The notes beneath the pieces were generated by a model, which made no database searches, was not told where the DNA came from, and saw only the letters and a list, made by a program, of their open reading frames with translations. From the NCBI GenBank assembly GCA_964371615.1, contig CAYJMS010000001.1, positions 744,001 to 808,000 on the forward strand: 64,000 bases of DNA, given 5' to 3'. The translations under genes were made by a program, and so were the position numbers. Below are positions 1 through 9,369 of this stretch, piece after piece. The stretch's first letter is position 1; each line of letters starts with the position of its first letter. This DNA comes from SpSt-333 sp964371615 (GTDB lineage: Bacteria; Bacteroidota; Ignavibacteria; UBA10030; UBA8401).

Positions 1-468
1 ATCGGCTATTGTAAAGATCCGTCGAAAATTCCCGATCCCTCAATAGCAATTCGGTACGCCGATTCGATCAGGATCTGCTTTCTGACGGATTTTCCAACCA
101 TCGCCGATCCGCAGGGAGACGGCGTAGTCGATTCCCTGAAGTATTATGTCGGTCCGATCAGCGAAGCATCCGGGACTCCGAATCCGAACGACCGCCTTTT
201 ATATCGCGTGGAAAACGATGATGCTCCGGTCGGAGTGAATCTGGGTGTAACGGAATTCGATCTCCGGTACTTCGATGCCATGAAAAACAGTATTCCGTCT
301 CCCGTGTTGTATCCGGGATTAATCCAGTATATGCAAATTACCATTCAGGTAGAAAATGTCGTTGCTGCCGATTCGTTGCTGGCGAATAATGCATCGTTCG
401 ACCGGTCGTATCAATCGGCGTACTGGCGTCAGGTGCGGCTCGTTGCAAAAAATCTCCGTAACCGTTAA
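1..468 (+). CDS. C-terminal part of a possible minor pseudopilin (5' end outside window)
   Basis: The frame is open from base 1 to the TAA at 466-468, so 155 residues are visible and the start lies upstream. No prepilin signal can be seen because the N-terminus is missing. The visible part looks globular and ends in a basic tail (WRQVRLVAKNLRNR). It sits 8 bases before a gene whose product resembles a PilX/DUF4900 pilin-like protein, and PilW/GspJ-type minor pilins often precede such genes. The assignment is inferred mainly from that neighbour. It could equally be another exported protein of unknown function. Confidence 0.45.
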   Translation: MGYCKDPSKIPDPSIAIRYADSIRICFLTDFPTIADPQGDGVVDSLKYYVGPISEASGTPNPNDRLLYRVENDDAPVGVNLGVTEFDLRYFDAMKNSIPSPVLYPGLIQYMQITIQVENVVAADSLLANNASFDRSYQSAYWRQVRLVAKNLRNR

Positions 469-476
469 GGTCAACC

Positions 477-1682
477 ATGGGACGATCGTCAATATATCTT
501 GTCATTGGTTTCAGTGCGATCATGCTCTTTACCGGCAAGAATCTGAGCAATGTCGGTGTCGAAGCGCTGGATAATTCTCTGTCGTACTATGAGAATACTC
601 AACGGTATGCAATCGCTGTTGCCGCAGCAAATCTCGTCTGTTCAAAAATATGGGAATCTCCGTCTTATTCGGCATCCTATACAGATGTCAATTACAACGG
701 CGGAACGTTCAGCACATCGGTCACGAATCTCGGAGGCGGCATGATCCAAATTGAAGCCGTCGGTTCGTACGGCGGAAAGTCGCAATCGGTGACCATTACC
801 ATGAAACCAAGTTCGTTTTCAAAATTTGCATATTACGGCGGGACAAGTGCCTCCGCAGCGGCATGGGAAACGGGCGATACGATCGGCGGACCGAGCCATA
901 CGCAGGGCAAGTTAAAGACATACGGATCTCCGGTCTTTTTGGGAAAAGCGACATCAAAGACAGGGATCACGATGACCGGATCGCCGAAAAATCCGCAATT
1001 CTTCGGCGGATTTGAATCCGGTGTCGATATTCCGATGCCGGATAATACCAGCTACAATAATATTCTTTCCGCTGCCTCCGCCGGAGGGTATATACAGACC
1101 GGCGGAGATCTGTACCTAAAATTCAATTCCGACGGAACAGTCAGCTGGAAGACGTCGTCGTCAGGATCGTATATAACAGTGTCCCTCAGTTATTTTGCTC
1201 CCAACGGAGTAATTGCAATTGACAAAGGGAATTTGTTCGTGGAAGGGACATTGGACGGTAGAGTGACAGTTGCATCACTCCGGTCGGGCGGCAGTTCCGG
1301 CGGAACGACAACGATATTGAATAGCATCGTTATGAAGGACGATCCCCGGACAAATCCATTGTCGGATGATCTTCTCGGTATCGTCAGTTACGGAGATATC
1401 ACGGTTGAAGACAACGGCGCCACACAATTTGATGTTCAGGCGTCGATGTATAGTTATAAGGGAGGACTTGCAGTGGAACATGGAACATCCCGGCCCGCCG
1501 GAAACCTCAATATACTCGGCGGCATGATTGTGGAAAAACTGTACGCTACATCCAACGGGGCATCCGGGAGTTCACGTAAAGGATACAACCTTATTCTCCG
1601 GTTTGACGAGAGAATGTATAATGATTCACCTGATTACTTCCCCGCAACAGGAAAATATGAGATCCTTTCCTGGTTTGAATGA
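477..1682 (+). CDS. PilX-like / DUF4900-type pilus assembly protein
   Basis: 401 residues. A hydrophobic N-terminal segment (YLVIGFSAIMLFTG, about residues 7-20) is followed by a helix rich in Ala and Asn with a YYENT sequence, the pattern of PilX-type minor pilins. The middle is Gly/Ser-rich and probably beta-structured. The last ~120 residues match the DUF4900 pattern as I know it: DDLLGIVSYGDITV, then a GGMIVEK segment, then SPDYFP near the end. A role in an inner-membrane type IV pilus or type II secretion-like pseudopilus is inferred. It follows the preceding partial gene by 8 bases and is likely in its operon. No strong ribosome site is visible before the ATG. Confidence 0.6.
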   Translation: MGRSSIYLVIGFSAIMLFTGKNLSNVGVEALDNSLSYYENTQRYAIAVAAANLVCSKIWESPSYSASYTDVNYNGGTFSTSVTNLGGGMIQIEAVGSYGGKSQSVTITMKPSSFSKFAYYGGTSASAAAWETGDTIGGPSHTQGKLKTYGSPVFLGKATSKTGITMTGSPKNPQFFGGFESGVDIPMPDNTSYNNILSAASAGGYIQTGGDLYLKFNSDGTVSWKTSSSGSYITVSLSYFAPNGVIAIDKGNLFVEGTLDGRVTVASLRSGGSSGGTTTILNSIVMKDDPRTNPLSDDLLGIVSYGDITVEDNGATQFDVQASMYSYKGGLAVEHGTSRPAGNLNILGGMIVEKLYATSNGASGSSRKGYNLILRFDERMYNDSPDYFPATGKYEILSWFE

Positions 1683-1766
1683 CATCCGCACCTCAACGCT
1701 GAAATTCGGTAAATCCTGAAATACTTTTTTCCATTCCGTTTTACAATTCGTTATATTTCAACATTC

Positions 1767-3614
1767 GTGAAAATAGTGTTTTCCATATTGACTGCAACTG
1801 TCTTTTTGACGCTTCTCTTCGGTCAACCGAATAACGACCAGAACGTCTTCCGGCTTGCACAGGCGTTCGAACAGCAGGGGGATTATGAGCGGGCTCTGGA
1901 ATTATACCGCAGTCTGTATGCCCGCGAACCGAACAATTATCCGTACTTCGACGCACTCCGGCGCACATTCGTCCAATTAAAGAAATACGATGATGCCATC
2001 GATGTAAGCAGGGAACGATTACGTCTGCTGCCGTTCGATTTCACTCTTCAGGCGAATATCGGCAGCCTCTATTCGATGTCCGGTCGGGAGCGGCAGTCGG
2101 ATTCAGTCTGGAACCTGATCCTCGTTGCGTCGAATAAAAATCAGATGGTCTTTCGCGCCGTTGCGGCGGAACAGACAAACCAGCGATTGTTCGATAAGGC
2201 GATCGGGACGTATCGGCGGGGGAGAAGGGAGATCGGCGATCCGTTTGTCTTTGCCAATGAGATGGGATATCTCTATTCGTTCATGATGGATTACGAGAAT
2301 GCCGCTAAGGAATTTTTGTTATTGCTCCGTCAGAACGAGCAGCAGTACGATTTCATCCAATCCCGCTTGGCAGGCATCATTGCGAAAACGGACGGTCTCC
2401 GGGCAGTGACGACGGTTGTCGAAGCGGAAATCAAACAGCGGCAGACTATCCCGTTACTGCGTCTGCAGATGTGGTTGTCCATGGAGGATAAAAAATTTTC
2501 CGATGCGTTCGACATTGCTCAGACGATCGAACGGCTGCTCAATTCCGGCGGGGTGGAGGTCTTCCAATTTGCCGAACGGTCGGCACGGGAACACGAATAC
2601 ATGGTGGCGTCCCGTGCGTATCGTCTGGCTCTCCAAAAAAATCTGCCGGTGCAGTATCTCCAATCCGCCCGGTTTGGTTTTGCTCGCTGTGTCGAAGAGT
2701 TAAGCAGTGGCGGGGATACCGCCGTATCACGGCAGTCCACATCAGCTTCGACGGTGCGAGAGACGCAGCCGAATTTTTCCGATGCGATCGAACTGTATTC
2801 TGCGTTGGCGAAGGATTTCCCCTACACTGCCGCCGCGGCAAATGCACTCTACCGAATCGGGATGATCCGGTACATGCGATTATACGATCTTGACGGAGCA
2901 CTGCAGGTATTCGATTCGGTCCTTACCGTTGCTCCTGCGGGGCCAATGGTGGCTACCATACTTTCGGCGATTGGGGATATTCACATCGCGCAAAATAAAT
3001 TGGAAACGGCCGGGAAAAAATATACCATCATATCGCAGACGCCGCACGCAACACAGGAGCAAAAGGATCGTGCGCTGTTTCGTTTGGCTGAGATCCAATA
3101 TTTCACGAATTCGATGGACAGCGCTCTGTCCCTGCTGCGACCGCTGACCCAGAAACTGAAGGCTGACGAGACCAACGATGCACTATTGTTACAGTATTTT
3201 ATAACGGAAAACTCATTCCAGTATCGCGATGCATTGAAGCAGTACGCCCGAGCTGAACTCTTGGCGCTTCAAAACCGGCTGGGCGATGCAGTGACTGAGA
3301 TGCTGTCATTGATCGACGTGTATCCGGCCGCACCGCTGACGGATAACGCGGTGTTGACCGCTGCGTCATATTTGACAACACTACAACGGTACAACGATGC
3401 AGTGGTGTTGTATAACAGACTTTTTGACGAGTTTAAAACCAGTACCGAGAAAGAAAAGGCGTATTTCAAGATCGGTGAATTGTATCAATTCTATTTGAAA
3501 GAACCGGAAAAAGCAATTACCGCCTATGGGACGATTCTGGAAAAATATCCCTTCTCACTCTTTGCCGAAGAAGCGAGAAAAAGAATCCGATTGTTGCGCG
3601 GGGATTCTATCTGA
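1767..3614 (+). CDS. Exported tetratricopeptide-repeat protein
   Basis: 615 residues from a GTG start, the only start that keeps a full signal peptide (KIVFSILTATVFLTLLFG, residues 2-19). The remainder is helical with TPR units, for example FEQQGDYERALELYRSLY near residue 35 and again in the second half (IGMIRYMRLYDLDGALQVF, then YFKIGELYQFYLKEPEKA near the end). The last third resembles the TPR scaffolds of BamD/YbgF-type proteins, so a periplasmic or outer-membrane-associated scaffold is plausible. The specific partner is unknown. The stop overlaps the next ATG by one base (TGATG), implying coupled translation with the MmcQ/YjbR gene. Confidence 0.75.
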   Translation: MKIVFSILTATVFLTLLFGQPNNDQNVFRLAQAFEQQGDYERALELYRSLYAREPNNYPYFDALRRTFVQLKKYDDAIDVSRERLRLLPFDFTLQANIGSLYSMSGRERQSDSVWNLILVASNKNQMVFRAVAAEQTNQRLFDKAIGTYRRGRREIGDPFVFANEMGYLYSFMMDYENAAKEFLLLLRQNEQQYDFIQSRLAGIIAKTDGLRAVTTVVEAEIKQRQTIPLLRLQMWLSMEDKKFSDAFDIAQTIERLLNSGGVEVFQFAERSAREHEYMVASRAYRLALQKNLPVQYLQSARFGFARCVEELSSGGDTAVSRQSTSASTVRETQPNFSDAIELYSALAKDFPYTAAAANALYRIGMIRYMRLYDLDGALQVFDSVLTVAPAGPMVATILSAIGDIHIAQNKLETAGKKYTIISQTPHATQEQKDRALFRLAEIQYFTNSMDSALSLLRPLTQKLKADETNDALLLQYFITENSFQYRDALKQYARAELLALQNRLGDAVTEMLSLIDVYPAAPLTDNAVLTAASYLTTLQRYNDAVVLYNRLFDEFKTSTEKEKAYFKIGELYQFYLKEPEKAITAYGTILEKYPFSLFAEEARKRIRLLRGDSI

Positions 3615-3994
3615 TGAATCTCGACGACATTCACTCCTATTGCCTGCAGAAGAAGGGGAAGATCACCCGAGAATTTCCATTCGACGAGGAAGTACTGGTC
3701 TTCAAAGTGTTCGGAAAGATTTTTGTGCTGCTGAATGTGACCGAGTACCCGTTGTCATTGAATCTGAAATGCGATCCGGAGCGTGCGCTGGAATTACGGG
3801 AACGATATCCATCCGTACAGCCGGGATACCACATGCATAAAAAATTCTGGAATACGGTGACGGTGGATGGAGTAATTCCCGAATCGGAAGTCTATGCAAT
3901 GATCGATCATTCGTACGATGAAGTAGTGAAGAAATTACCGAAGAAAATACGTCTTACGATCGCGGTAAAAAGCCGTTCAACGAAAATCCATTAG
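3614..3994 (+). CDS. MmcQ/YjbR family protein
   Basis: 126 residues, the usual length for this family. Family features are KVFGKIFVLLN, then ERYPSVQPGYHMHKKFWNTV, then a C-terminal DHSYDEVVKKLPKK helix. The double-wing CyaY-like fold of the family is known and DNA binding has been proposed, but the cellular function is not established. The ATG overlaps the TPR gene stop by one base. The 3' end overlaps the convergent TonB-receptor gene by 4 bases, leaving no room for a terminator between them. Confidence 0.85.
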   Translation: MNLDDIHSYCLQKKGKITREFPFDEEVLVFKVFGKIFVLLNVTEYPLSLNLKCDPERALELRERYPSVQPGYHMHKKFWNTVTVDGVIPESEVYAMIDHSYDEVVKKLPKKIRLTIAVKSRSTKIH

Positions 3995-5895
3995 TTCAGG
4001 AATTCCCACGACAATCCGAAACGGATATTCCTCTCATACAACGGATAGACCGGTGCCAGCAGATATTCATTTCCCGTCAGATTTTCCCAAATGAAATGTA
4101 CGTAGGCGGAACCGATCTTACCCACCGCAAAGAAATCCATCGTTCCGCTCGGTCCGAACGATAACAACGACGATGGGACCCAGAGTCCCTCCTCATCGTA
4201 CGGTTTCATTCCCGTCTGCTTCGCAACAAAACTACCGCGCACGCCGATCTTCAGGTCGAGATTTCCTTTTGCCAGCAGTCCATGGTAATATGCCGATCCG
4301 TTCATCGTCAAATCCGGTTGCAGTGTGATCGGCATGCCGTCGCGCACCATTCGCGGATGGATAAGATAGACTGCCGTACCTTCAAAATGGAATCCGCCGA
4401 AAATCAGATGACCCGACATTGAAATGGCATCGTATTCTTTTCGACCCAACAACGAGAGTGAGGAGGAAGTTAATACGTTTGTATTGGGGATTGTATCGTA
4501 GACGATCATATTTCGAATTGTCGTTCTGTGCGCATTGACAGTACCCGCAAAAAAGCCAGGGAGTGTGTACCGCGCTCCGACGGATATTTGTTCGACCATA
4601 TCGTCGTTTCGCAAGAAACGGTCGGCCAATGTCGGACCGGTAAACGTAGAATAGCCGGAATAGACGGAAAAGCCTTCTGCTGGCCGCACTGAAACTTCGC
4701 CGCCATATGAAAGGTCATTTGAATATGAGGCAAACCCGGTGACATCCAGAAAATTCAGAATTGTCAATTGATCCCGTATCCCAAATGCGTCGAATGTAAT
4801 ATCCGTTCCCGATGCCCTCTCATAAAAATTATAATTCACCGATAGACGGTTGATATTCGTGTGGTGGAAAAAGTTGGCCCGAATTCCCTTGGTGATACTG
4901 TAGAAATCGGTCTGGCGGAAGATGCCGTTTGCCGAAGAGCGATTTTCTTCATCTCTATACTGCCGTAGTCGGTCAAAATAATAGCCGGAGACTGTCAGTG
5001 CGCTGGATGAATCAGATCCCGGGGCGAAGGAAACGGAAAGATATGATTGGCTATAAAAAAGCTTTTCATATGCATCGAAGTTACTCACGGTCGCCAGATA
5101 TCCGTCAAAAATATCGGAAGTATTGAGATAATCCACTCCGCCGTGTAATCCCGTCCATGTCCGGTTTGAAAGGTGAGTAAAACTGACGTTCAGATTGTTG
5201 GTGATATTGTACCGCATTTTCACGCGAAACGTCCATGCATCATCGTTGGAATTATAGAAACGACCGCGGAACCGGGAGCGCTCCTTGTTTGTCCCGTATC
5301 CATAATGAGAGAGGCCGAGCGTCAGGTTAAAATCACGAAAAATGTTTTGAGCAAACATCGCGTCGGTGTGCACATACCCGTCGACACCCTGACTGTATCG
5401 CAGATTGGTAATCGCACGGTTATTCGTAAAACTTTTTGTAACGATATTAATCACGCCTCCTGAAGACCGGCCGTCGTAAAAAAAACTGCCGGGACCGGTA
5501 ATGATCTCCACCCGTTCGATCATATCCACCGGTATATTCCACAGATTGAACGACGAGGAAGGATAATCGTTATACGGTATTCCGTCTACCAATATGGCAA
5601 TGTAATTGTCATCAATCCCGTTGATAACGATCTGGTTTTTTTGTCCTGGGCTTGCCAGATCCCGGATAGACACGCCGGGAAATCCGGCGAGAATATCGTA
5701 GAGAGACCGGTATTCATTCCAGACGATTTCATATTTGCCGATGATCAGTGTGCTGTCGCCGTACGGTGCGATGGAACCAAGTTCTGCGATCGGCGTGATA
5801 AAAACGACAGAATCCTGCTGAACAACAGTTGAATCCATTGCACCTGCAGCGGATGAAATGCAAAGGAGGAGAAAGAGAGTCCGCAGTCTGTTCAT
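3991..5895 (-). CDS. TonB-dependent outer-membrane receptor
   Basis: 634 residues. A signal peptide (LRTLFLLLCISSAAGA) is followed by a plug domain at about residues 55-160, with LYDILAGFPGVSIRDL, VLVDGIPYN and IERVEIITGPGS followed by GGVINIVTK. The rest alternates like a 22-strand barrel and ends ERNIRFGLSWEFLN. There is no N-terminal carboxypeptidase-regulatory-like domain and no SusD partner next to it, so this is not a SusCD system. The substrate cannot be read from the sequence; vitamin or metal-chelate uptake would be typical for the length. Its ATG overlaps the stop of ispE (ATGA), so the two are co-transcribed. I see no metal- or cobalamin-responsive leader. Confidence 0.85.
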   Translation of the reverse strand: MNRLRTLFLLLCISSAAGAMDSTVVQQDSVVFITPIAELGSIAPYGDSTLIIGKYEIVWNEYRSLYDILAGFPGVSIRDLASPGQKNQIVINGIDDNYIAILVDGIPYNDYPSSSFNLWNIPVDMIERVEIITGPGSFFYDGRSSGGVINIVTKSFTNNRAITNLRYSQGVDGYVHTDAMFAQNIFRDFNLTLGLSHYGYGTNKERSRFRGRFYNSNDDAWTFRVKMRYNITNNLNVSFTHLSNRTWTGLHGGVDYLNTSDIFDGYLATVSNFDAYEKLFYSQSYLSVSFAPGSDSSSALTVSGYYFDRLRQYRDEENRSSANGIFRQTDFYSITKGIRANFFHHTNINRLSVNYNFYERASGTDITFDAFGIRDQLTILNFLDVTGFASYSNDLSYGGEVSVRPAEGFSVYSGYSTFTGPTLADRFLRNDDMVEQISVGARYTLPGFFAGTVNAHRTTIRNMIVYDTIPNTNVLTSSSLSLLGRKEYDAISMSGHLIFGGFHFEGTAVYLIHPRMVRDGMPITLQPDLTMNGSAYYHGLLAKGNLDLKIGVRGSFVAKQTGMKPYDEEGLWVPSSLLSFGPSGTMDFFAVGKIGSAYVHFIWENLTGNEYLLAPVYPLYERNIRFGLSWEFLN

Positions 5896-6737
5896 GATTG
5901 TTCCGGTGCAAAGCCCGGTCCGGTATAATGGGTGAAATATTTTCCGCTATAGAAATCCATTACCGACCGTGCATCGGCTTCTTGTTCGAATAGTCCGAAG
6001 ACGGATGAACCGCTGCCGGACATCAATGCGTGCACCGCCCCATGCTCCATCATTGTTTTTTTAAGAGTAGCAATTTCGGGATATCGCTCAAAAACCGTCG
6101 CTTCGAAATCATTTTCTAATTTTGAGATATCGGCGGGGGATGAAAAGAGATCGCGCAGTGTCGGTCTCTTGGGAAAGTGATTGCCGAACCGGGTTGCAAT
6201 AGCCCCGTACGCCCAGGGGGTCGAAACATGGATGCCGGGATTGACAAGTACAATTCGGTACGGCAATCGGAGCGGGAAATATGATAATCGCTCTCCCCGT
6301 CCTTCGCCGAACGCCGTTCCATTGTGTAAAAAGTAAGGGACATCAGATCCGAGATTCAATCCAAGAGTTTCGAGACGATCGTGCTGAATTGTGGATGAGA
6401 ATAATTGCTGCAGCGCAATGAGTGTCGTCGCGGCATTGCTGCTCCCGCCGCCGAGACCCGCACCCGATGGGATCCGTTTTTTGATGGTAATGGAGATTCC
6501 CTCTGTTACACCGGTCTCTTTTTGGAATAATTCTACGGCTTTCCAACAAAGGTTCATTTCATCTGTCGGTATGGTCGGATCATCGCAACGCAGAGAAAGC
6601 GCAGCAGACCGCTCGAAGGTGAGCTCATCAAAGAGGTCGATACGATGGAATATGGTCTCTATATTATGATATCCGTCGTTCCTCCGTCCTACGATATGGA
6701 GGCCCAGATTGATTTTTGCGTATGATTTTGTCTGCAT
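5892..6737 (-). CDS. ispE: 4-diphosphocytidyl-2-C-methyl-D-erythritol kinase
   Basis: 281 residues from the ATG at 6737. The frame stays open upstream to a TTG at 6773, but conservation starts at SYAKINLGLHIVGRRNDGYH, so the ATG is preferred. The GHMP-kinase ATP loop is PSGAGLGGGSSNAA (about residues 90-103) and the C-terminal Gly-rich motif is MSGSGSSVFGLF. The enzyme phosphorylates CDP-methylerythritol in the MEP isoprenoid pathway in the cytoplasm. The gene is immediately upstream of, and overlaps, the TonB receptor gene. No canonical Shine-Dalgarno sequence is visible before the ATG. Confidence 0.93.
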   Translation of the reverse strand: MQTKSYAKINLGLHIVGRRNDGYHNIETIFHRIDLFDELTFERSAALSLRCDDPTIPTDEMNLCWKAVELFQKETGVTEGISITIKKRIPSGAGLGGGSSNAATTLIALQQLFSSTIQHDRLETLGLNLGSDVPYFLHNGTAFGEGRGERLSYFPLRLPYRIVLVNPGIHVSTPWAYGAIATRFGNHFPKRPTLRDLFSSPADISKLENDFEATVFERYPEIATLKKTMMEHGAVHALMSGSGSSVFGLFEQEADARSVMDFYSGKYFTHYTGPGFAPEQS

Positions 6738-6899
6738 TATGGATAAGATACGAGAAGTCTGCAGAATGAGCAAGATAGCAGTAGTGTGAAAGGTGAATCG
6801 GATTAAGAAAATTTTATATTGATTTTTTAGAGCGGTTTGGCTATACTTCAGCCGACTATAAGCATTGATGTATACTCTATAAACACACGGGGATACCGT

Positions 6900-7271
6900 A
6901 TGGCGCAGCCATTCAACATTCTGGTCGTCGATGACGAAGATGCACTACGAACTGTGCTGAGCAGTGAATTGCAAAGTGAAGGATATTCCGTTGTTTCGGC
7001 ATCGGACGGCGATGAGGCGATCTCAGTTCTCCAGCAAAAATCTTTCGATCTTGTACTGCTTGACATAAAAATGCCCCGTGTGGACGGATTTGAAGTGTTG
7101 CGGTTTCTGAAGGAACGGTATCCGAAGACCAAAGTGATCATGCTTACCGGATTTGCCGATCTCAAAAATGCCATTGAATCGAAGAAACTCGGAGCCGAAG
7201 ATTTTGTCAGTAAACCATACGATCTGGTCGATCTTTTAACCACGATCGAGCGGGTGCTTTCTTCCGAATAG
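6900..7271 (+). CDS. Single-domain (CheY-like) response regulator
   Basis: 123 residues, a receiver domain and nothing else. The acidic pair is VVDDED, the phosphoacceptor Asp lies in VLLDIKMP, the conserved Thr in MLTGF and the Lys in VSKPYD. The ATG at 6900 has GGGGA six bases upstream; an upstream TTG-started extension is not conserved-looking. It lies 44 bases before a two-output regulator with a very similar receiver domain, so the pair probably arose by duplication. No histidine kinase is encoded next to them, so the partner is an orphan elsewhere. Confidence 0.88.
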   Translation: MAQPFNILVVDDEDALRTVLSSELQSEGYSVVSASDGDEAISVLQQKSFDLVLLDIKMPRVDGFEVLRFLKERYPKTKVIMLTGFADLKNAIESKKLGAEDFVSKPYDLVDLLTTIERVLSSE

Positions 7272-7315
7272 CCCTTTCCCATTAACCACCGGATCCATGA
7301 TAATCTGACGAACGT

Positions 7316-8683
7316 ATGGTGCGCCGCCACTCCATCTTGATTGTTGACGATGAACCGAGCGTTTGTTTCCTCCTCAAAGAAGAACTCTCAGAACTGAAGC
7401 AATTCACCATCTCCACCGTCAACGACGGCGCCGAAGCGATCAATCTGCTTCAAAAACAACCGATCGATGTCGTCTTGCTGGATGTCCGCATGCCCCGCAT
7501 GAACGGATTGGAAGTGTTGAAATACGTCAAGGAGAATCATCCCACGATCCAGGTGATCATGCTGACGAATTATGCCGAAGTGAAGACCGCCATCGAAGCG
7601 ACCAAACTCGGTGCATACGACTTTGTGAGCAAGCCGTACAACCGAGAAGAATTGCTCGCGACCGTTAACCGTGCCGTAGAACACCGTCAGTTAACGATCG
7701 ACAACGAACTGATGAAGTACGAATTATCCCGGAAGAGCGGAGCGAAAGAAATTATTGCCGATAGTCCTGCCATGAAAACGGTATTGTCGACTGTGCAGAA
7801 GGTGGCGCCGAGCGATACGTATGTTCACATCAGCGGACCAAGCGGGACCGGAAAGGAACTGATCGCTCAGCGTATCCATGATGAAAGCCAGCGCCGCGAC
7901 CGTCCCTTTGTAGTGGTGAATTGTGCAGCACTGCCGGATACACTGCTCGAGAGCGAACTGTTCGGTCATGAAAAGGGATCATTCACCAGCGCATATCAAT
8001 TGAAACAGGGACTGGTTGAAGTTGCCAACGGCGGATCGCTGTTTCTCGACGAAGTGGGGGATATCAGTCCGGCCGTACAGCCGAAGTTGCTGCGGTTTCT
8101 GGAGACGGGCGAATTCCGGAGAATCGGCGGTACCATCACCATGCGCGTGGATGTCCGCGTCATTTCGGCAACGAACAAGGATCTGAACAACGAAGTGAAA
8201 TCAGGACGGTTCCGCGAGGATCTTCTCTACCGGTTGAACGTCGTCACCGTCAAACTGCCGCCGCTGCACGAACGGAAAGAGGATATTCCTCTGTTGATCA
8301 ATCACTTCTTGAATAAAAAACTGAAATCGAAAAACCCGAAAAGCATTTCCGGCGAGGCGATGCGTACGCTGCTGCAGTATGACTGGCCGGGTAATATTCG
8401 TGAACTGGAACATGCCATCGAAGGTGCGCTGTTGATGTCGCACGGCAGCGAAATTACTGCTGCGGATTTTATCCTTACGCAATCCGGCGGTCCGTCGAAG
8501 GCAGCTTCTCCGACGGGTTCGTCGGACATGACTCTCGAGGATCTCGAGAAGATCCACATCGAACATATACTGCAGAAGCTCAATTATAACCGCGGCAAAA
8601 CCGCGAAAGCGCTTGGTATCACGGTCAAGACGCTGTATTTGAAGATAAAACGCTACAACATCTCTACTCCCGACGAGAACTGA
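7316..8683 (+). CDS. NtrC-family response regulator (receiver, AAA+, Fis-type HTH)
   Basis: 455 residues. Receiver domain at 1-120 (LLDVRMPRMNG phosphoacceptor, VSKPYN Lys). AAA+ domain from about 140, with Walker A GPSGTGKE, Walker B GGSLFLDEVGD, and later RFREDLLYRLNVV and DWPGNIRELEHAI. C-terminal Fis-type helix-turn-helix (NYNRGKTAKALGITVKTLYLKIKRY split over about 425-450). Such proteins normally activate sigma54 promoters. The sigma54-contacting GAFTGA loop reads GSFTSA here (residues 221-226), so sigma54 contact may be altered. A conserved Thr and Phe remain. Partner kinase and targets are not visible. Confidence 0.92.
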   Translation: MVRRHSILIVDDEPSVCFLLKEELSELKQFTISTVNDGAEAINLLQKQPIDVVLLDVRMPRMNGLEVLKYVKENHPTIQVIMLTNYAEVKTAIEATKLGAYDFVSKPYNREELLATVNRAVEHRQLTIDNELMKYELSRKSGAKEIIADSPAMKTVLSTVQKVAPSDTYVHISGPSGTGKELIAQRIHDESQRRDRPFVVVNCAALPDTLLESELFGHEKGSFTSAYQLKQGLVEVANGGSLFLDEVGDISPAVQPKLLRFLETGEFRRIGGTITMRVDVRVISATNKDLNNEVKSGRFREDLLYRLNVVTVKLPPLHERKEDIPLLINHFLNKKLKSKNPKSISGEAMRTLLQYDWPGNIRELEHAIEGALLMSHGSEITAADFILTQSGGPSKAASPTGSSDMTLEDLEKIHIEHILQKLNYNRGKTAKALGITVKTLYLKIKRYNISTPDEN

Positions 8684-8799
8684 ACAATTGTCTCACAGTG
8701 CCTGCCGACAGATTCTTTCACTCAACTGATTTTCTCTGAAACTTTCTCTTCCGGTTTGCGAATACTCATTCAGTTATCAGCATACATGAGGAGAGAAAA

Positions 8800-9204
8800 G
8801 TGAAAAAACAATTCGTCGTATCCGCCCTTCTAATCCTGTCATTCTCGGTTACCGCATTTGCATCATCACCCGTTTCGTCGTCTGTCAATTGGCAGAAAGC
8901 AGAACAAAATTACATCGCGTCACTGTATTCGGACAATGTCGGCGTTCGTACCAGCGCTGCCGGATTTATCGGCGAATATCGTCTGAAAGGGGCAACACAG
9001 GATTTAATCACGATCCTGCAAACCGACAAAGTGGAACGGAATCGAATGGCAGCGGCAAAGTCGTTGGTGCAGATCGGTGAAAAGGATGCGATGGAAGCGG
9101 TGAAAGAAGCCGTTATCTATGACGGCAGCACAACGGTAGCACAATACTGCAAACAACTTCTGGAAACGGCACAATCATCCAATGACATGAGTTTGAAGAA
9201 CTAG
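8800..9204 (+). CDS. Exported HEAT-repeat protein
   Basis: 134 residues from a GTG start preceded by GAGGAGAG. A signal peptide (KKQFVVSALLILSFSVTAFA) is followed by about two HEAT-like helical repeats: ASLYSDNVGVRTSAAGFIGEY and ITILQTDKVERNRMAAAKSLVQIG, each extending into a second helix. Such modules bind proteins; nothing catalytic is visible. It has its own leader region after the NtrC-type gene (116 bases) and is followed by a strong terminator, so it is probably monocistronic. Confidence 0.75.
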   Translation: MKKQFVVSALLILSFSVTAFASSPVSSSVNWQKAEQNYIASLYSDNVGVRTSAAGFIGEYRLKGATQDLITILQTDKVERNRMAAAKSLVQIGEKDAMEAVKEAVIYDGSTTVAQYCKQLLETAQSSNDMSLKN

Positions 9205-9225
9205 GGAGAGGACCTCTCTAATCAC

Positions 9226-9273
9226 AAGCCAGACAGTAGCGTTCGGTGGGGTCCGCTGCTTCTGGCTTTTTCT
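9226..9273 (+). terminator. Intrinsic terminator after the HEAT-repeat gene
   Basis: AGCCAGACAGTAGC pairs with GCTGCTTCTGGCT around a GC-rich loop and is followed by a T-rich run (CTTTTTCTATTTT). Confidence 0.85.
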
Positions 9274-9369
9274 ATTTTAAATGTCTCATCCATTCCTTGA
9301 AAATCGACTCACTTTTTGGTATTTTTGTCCATCAAATTCTTTCCACCATCCAGTCCGAAAAGGTATCCC

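Noticed and set aside
6738..6773. Longer N-terminus for IspE from a TTG
   Set aside because: The extra 12 residues are not conserved-looking and the family starts at the ATG at 6737.
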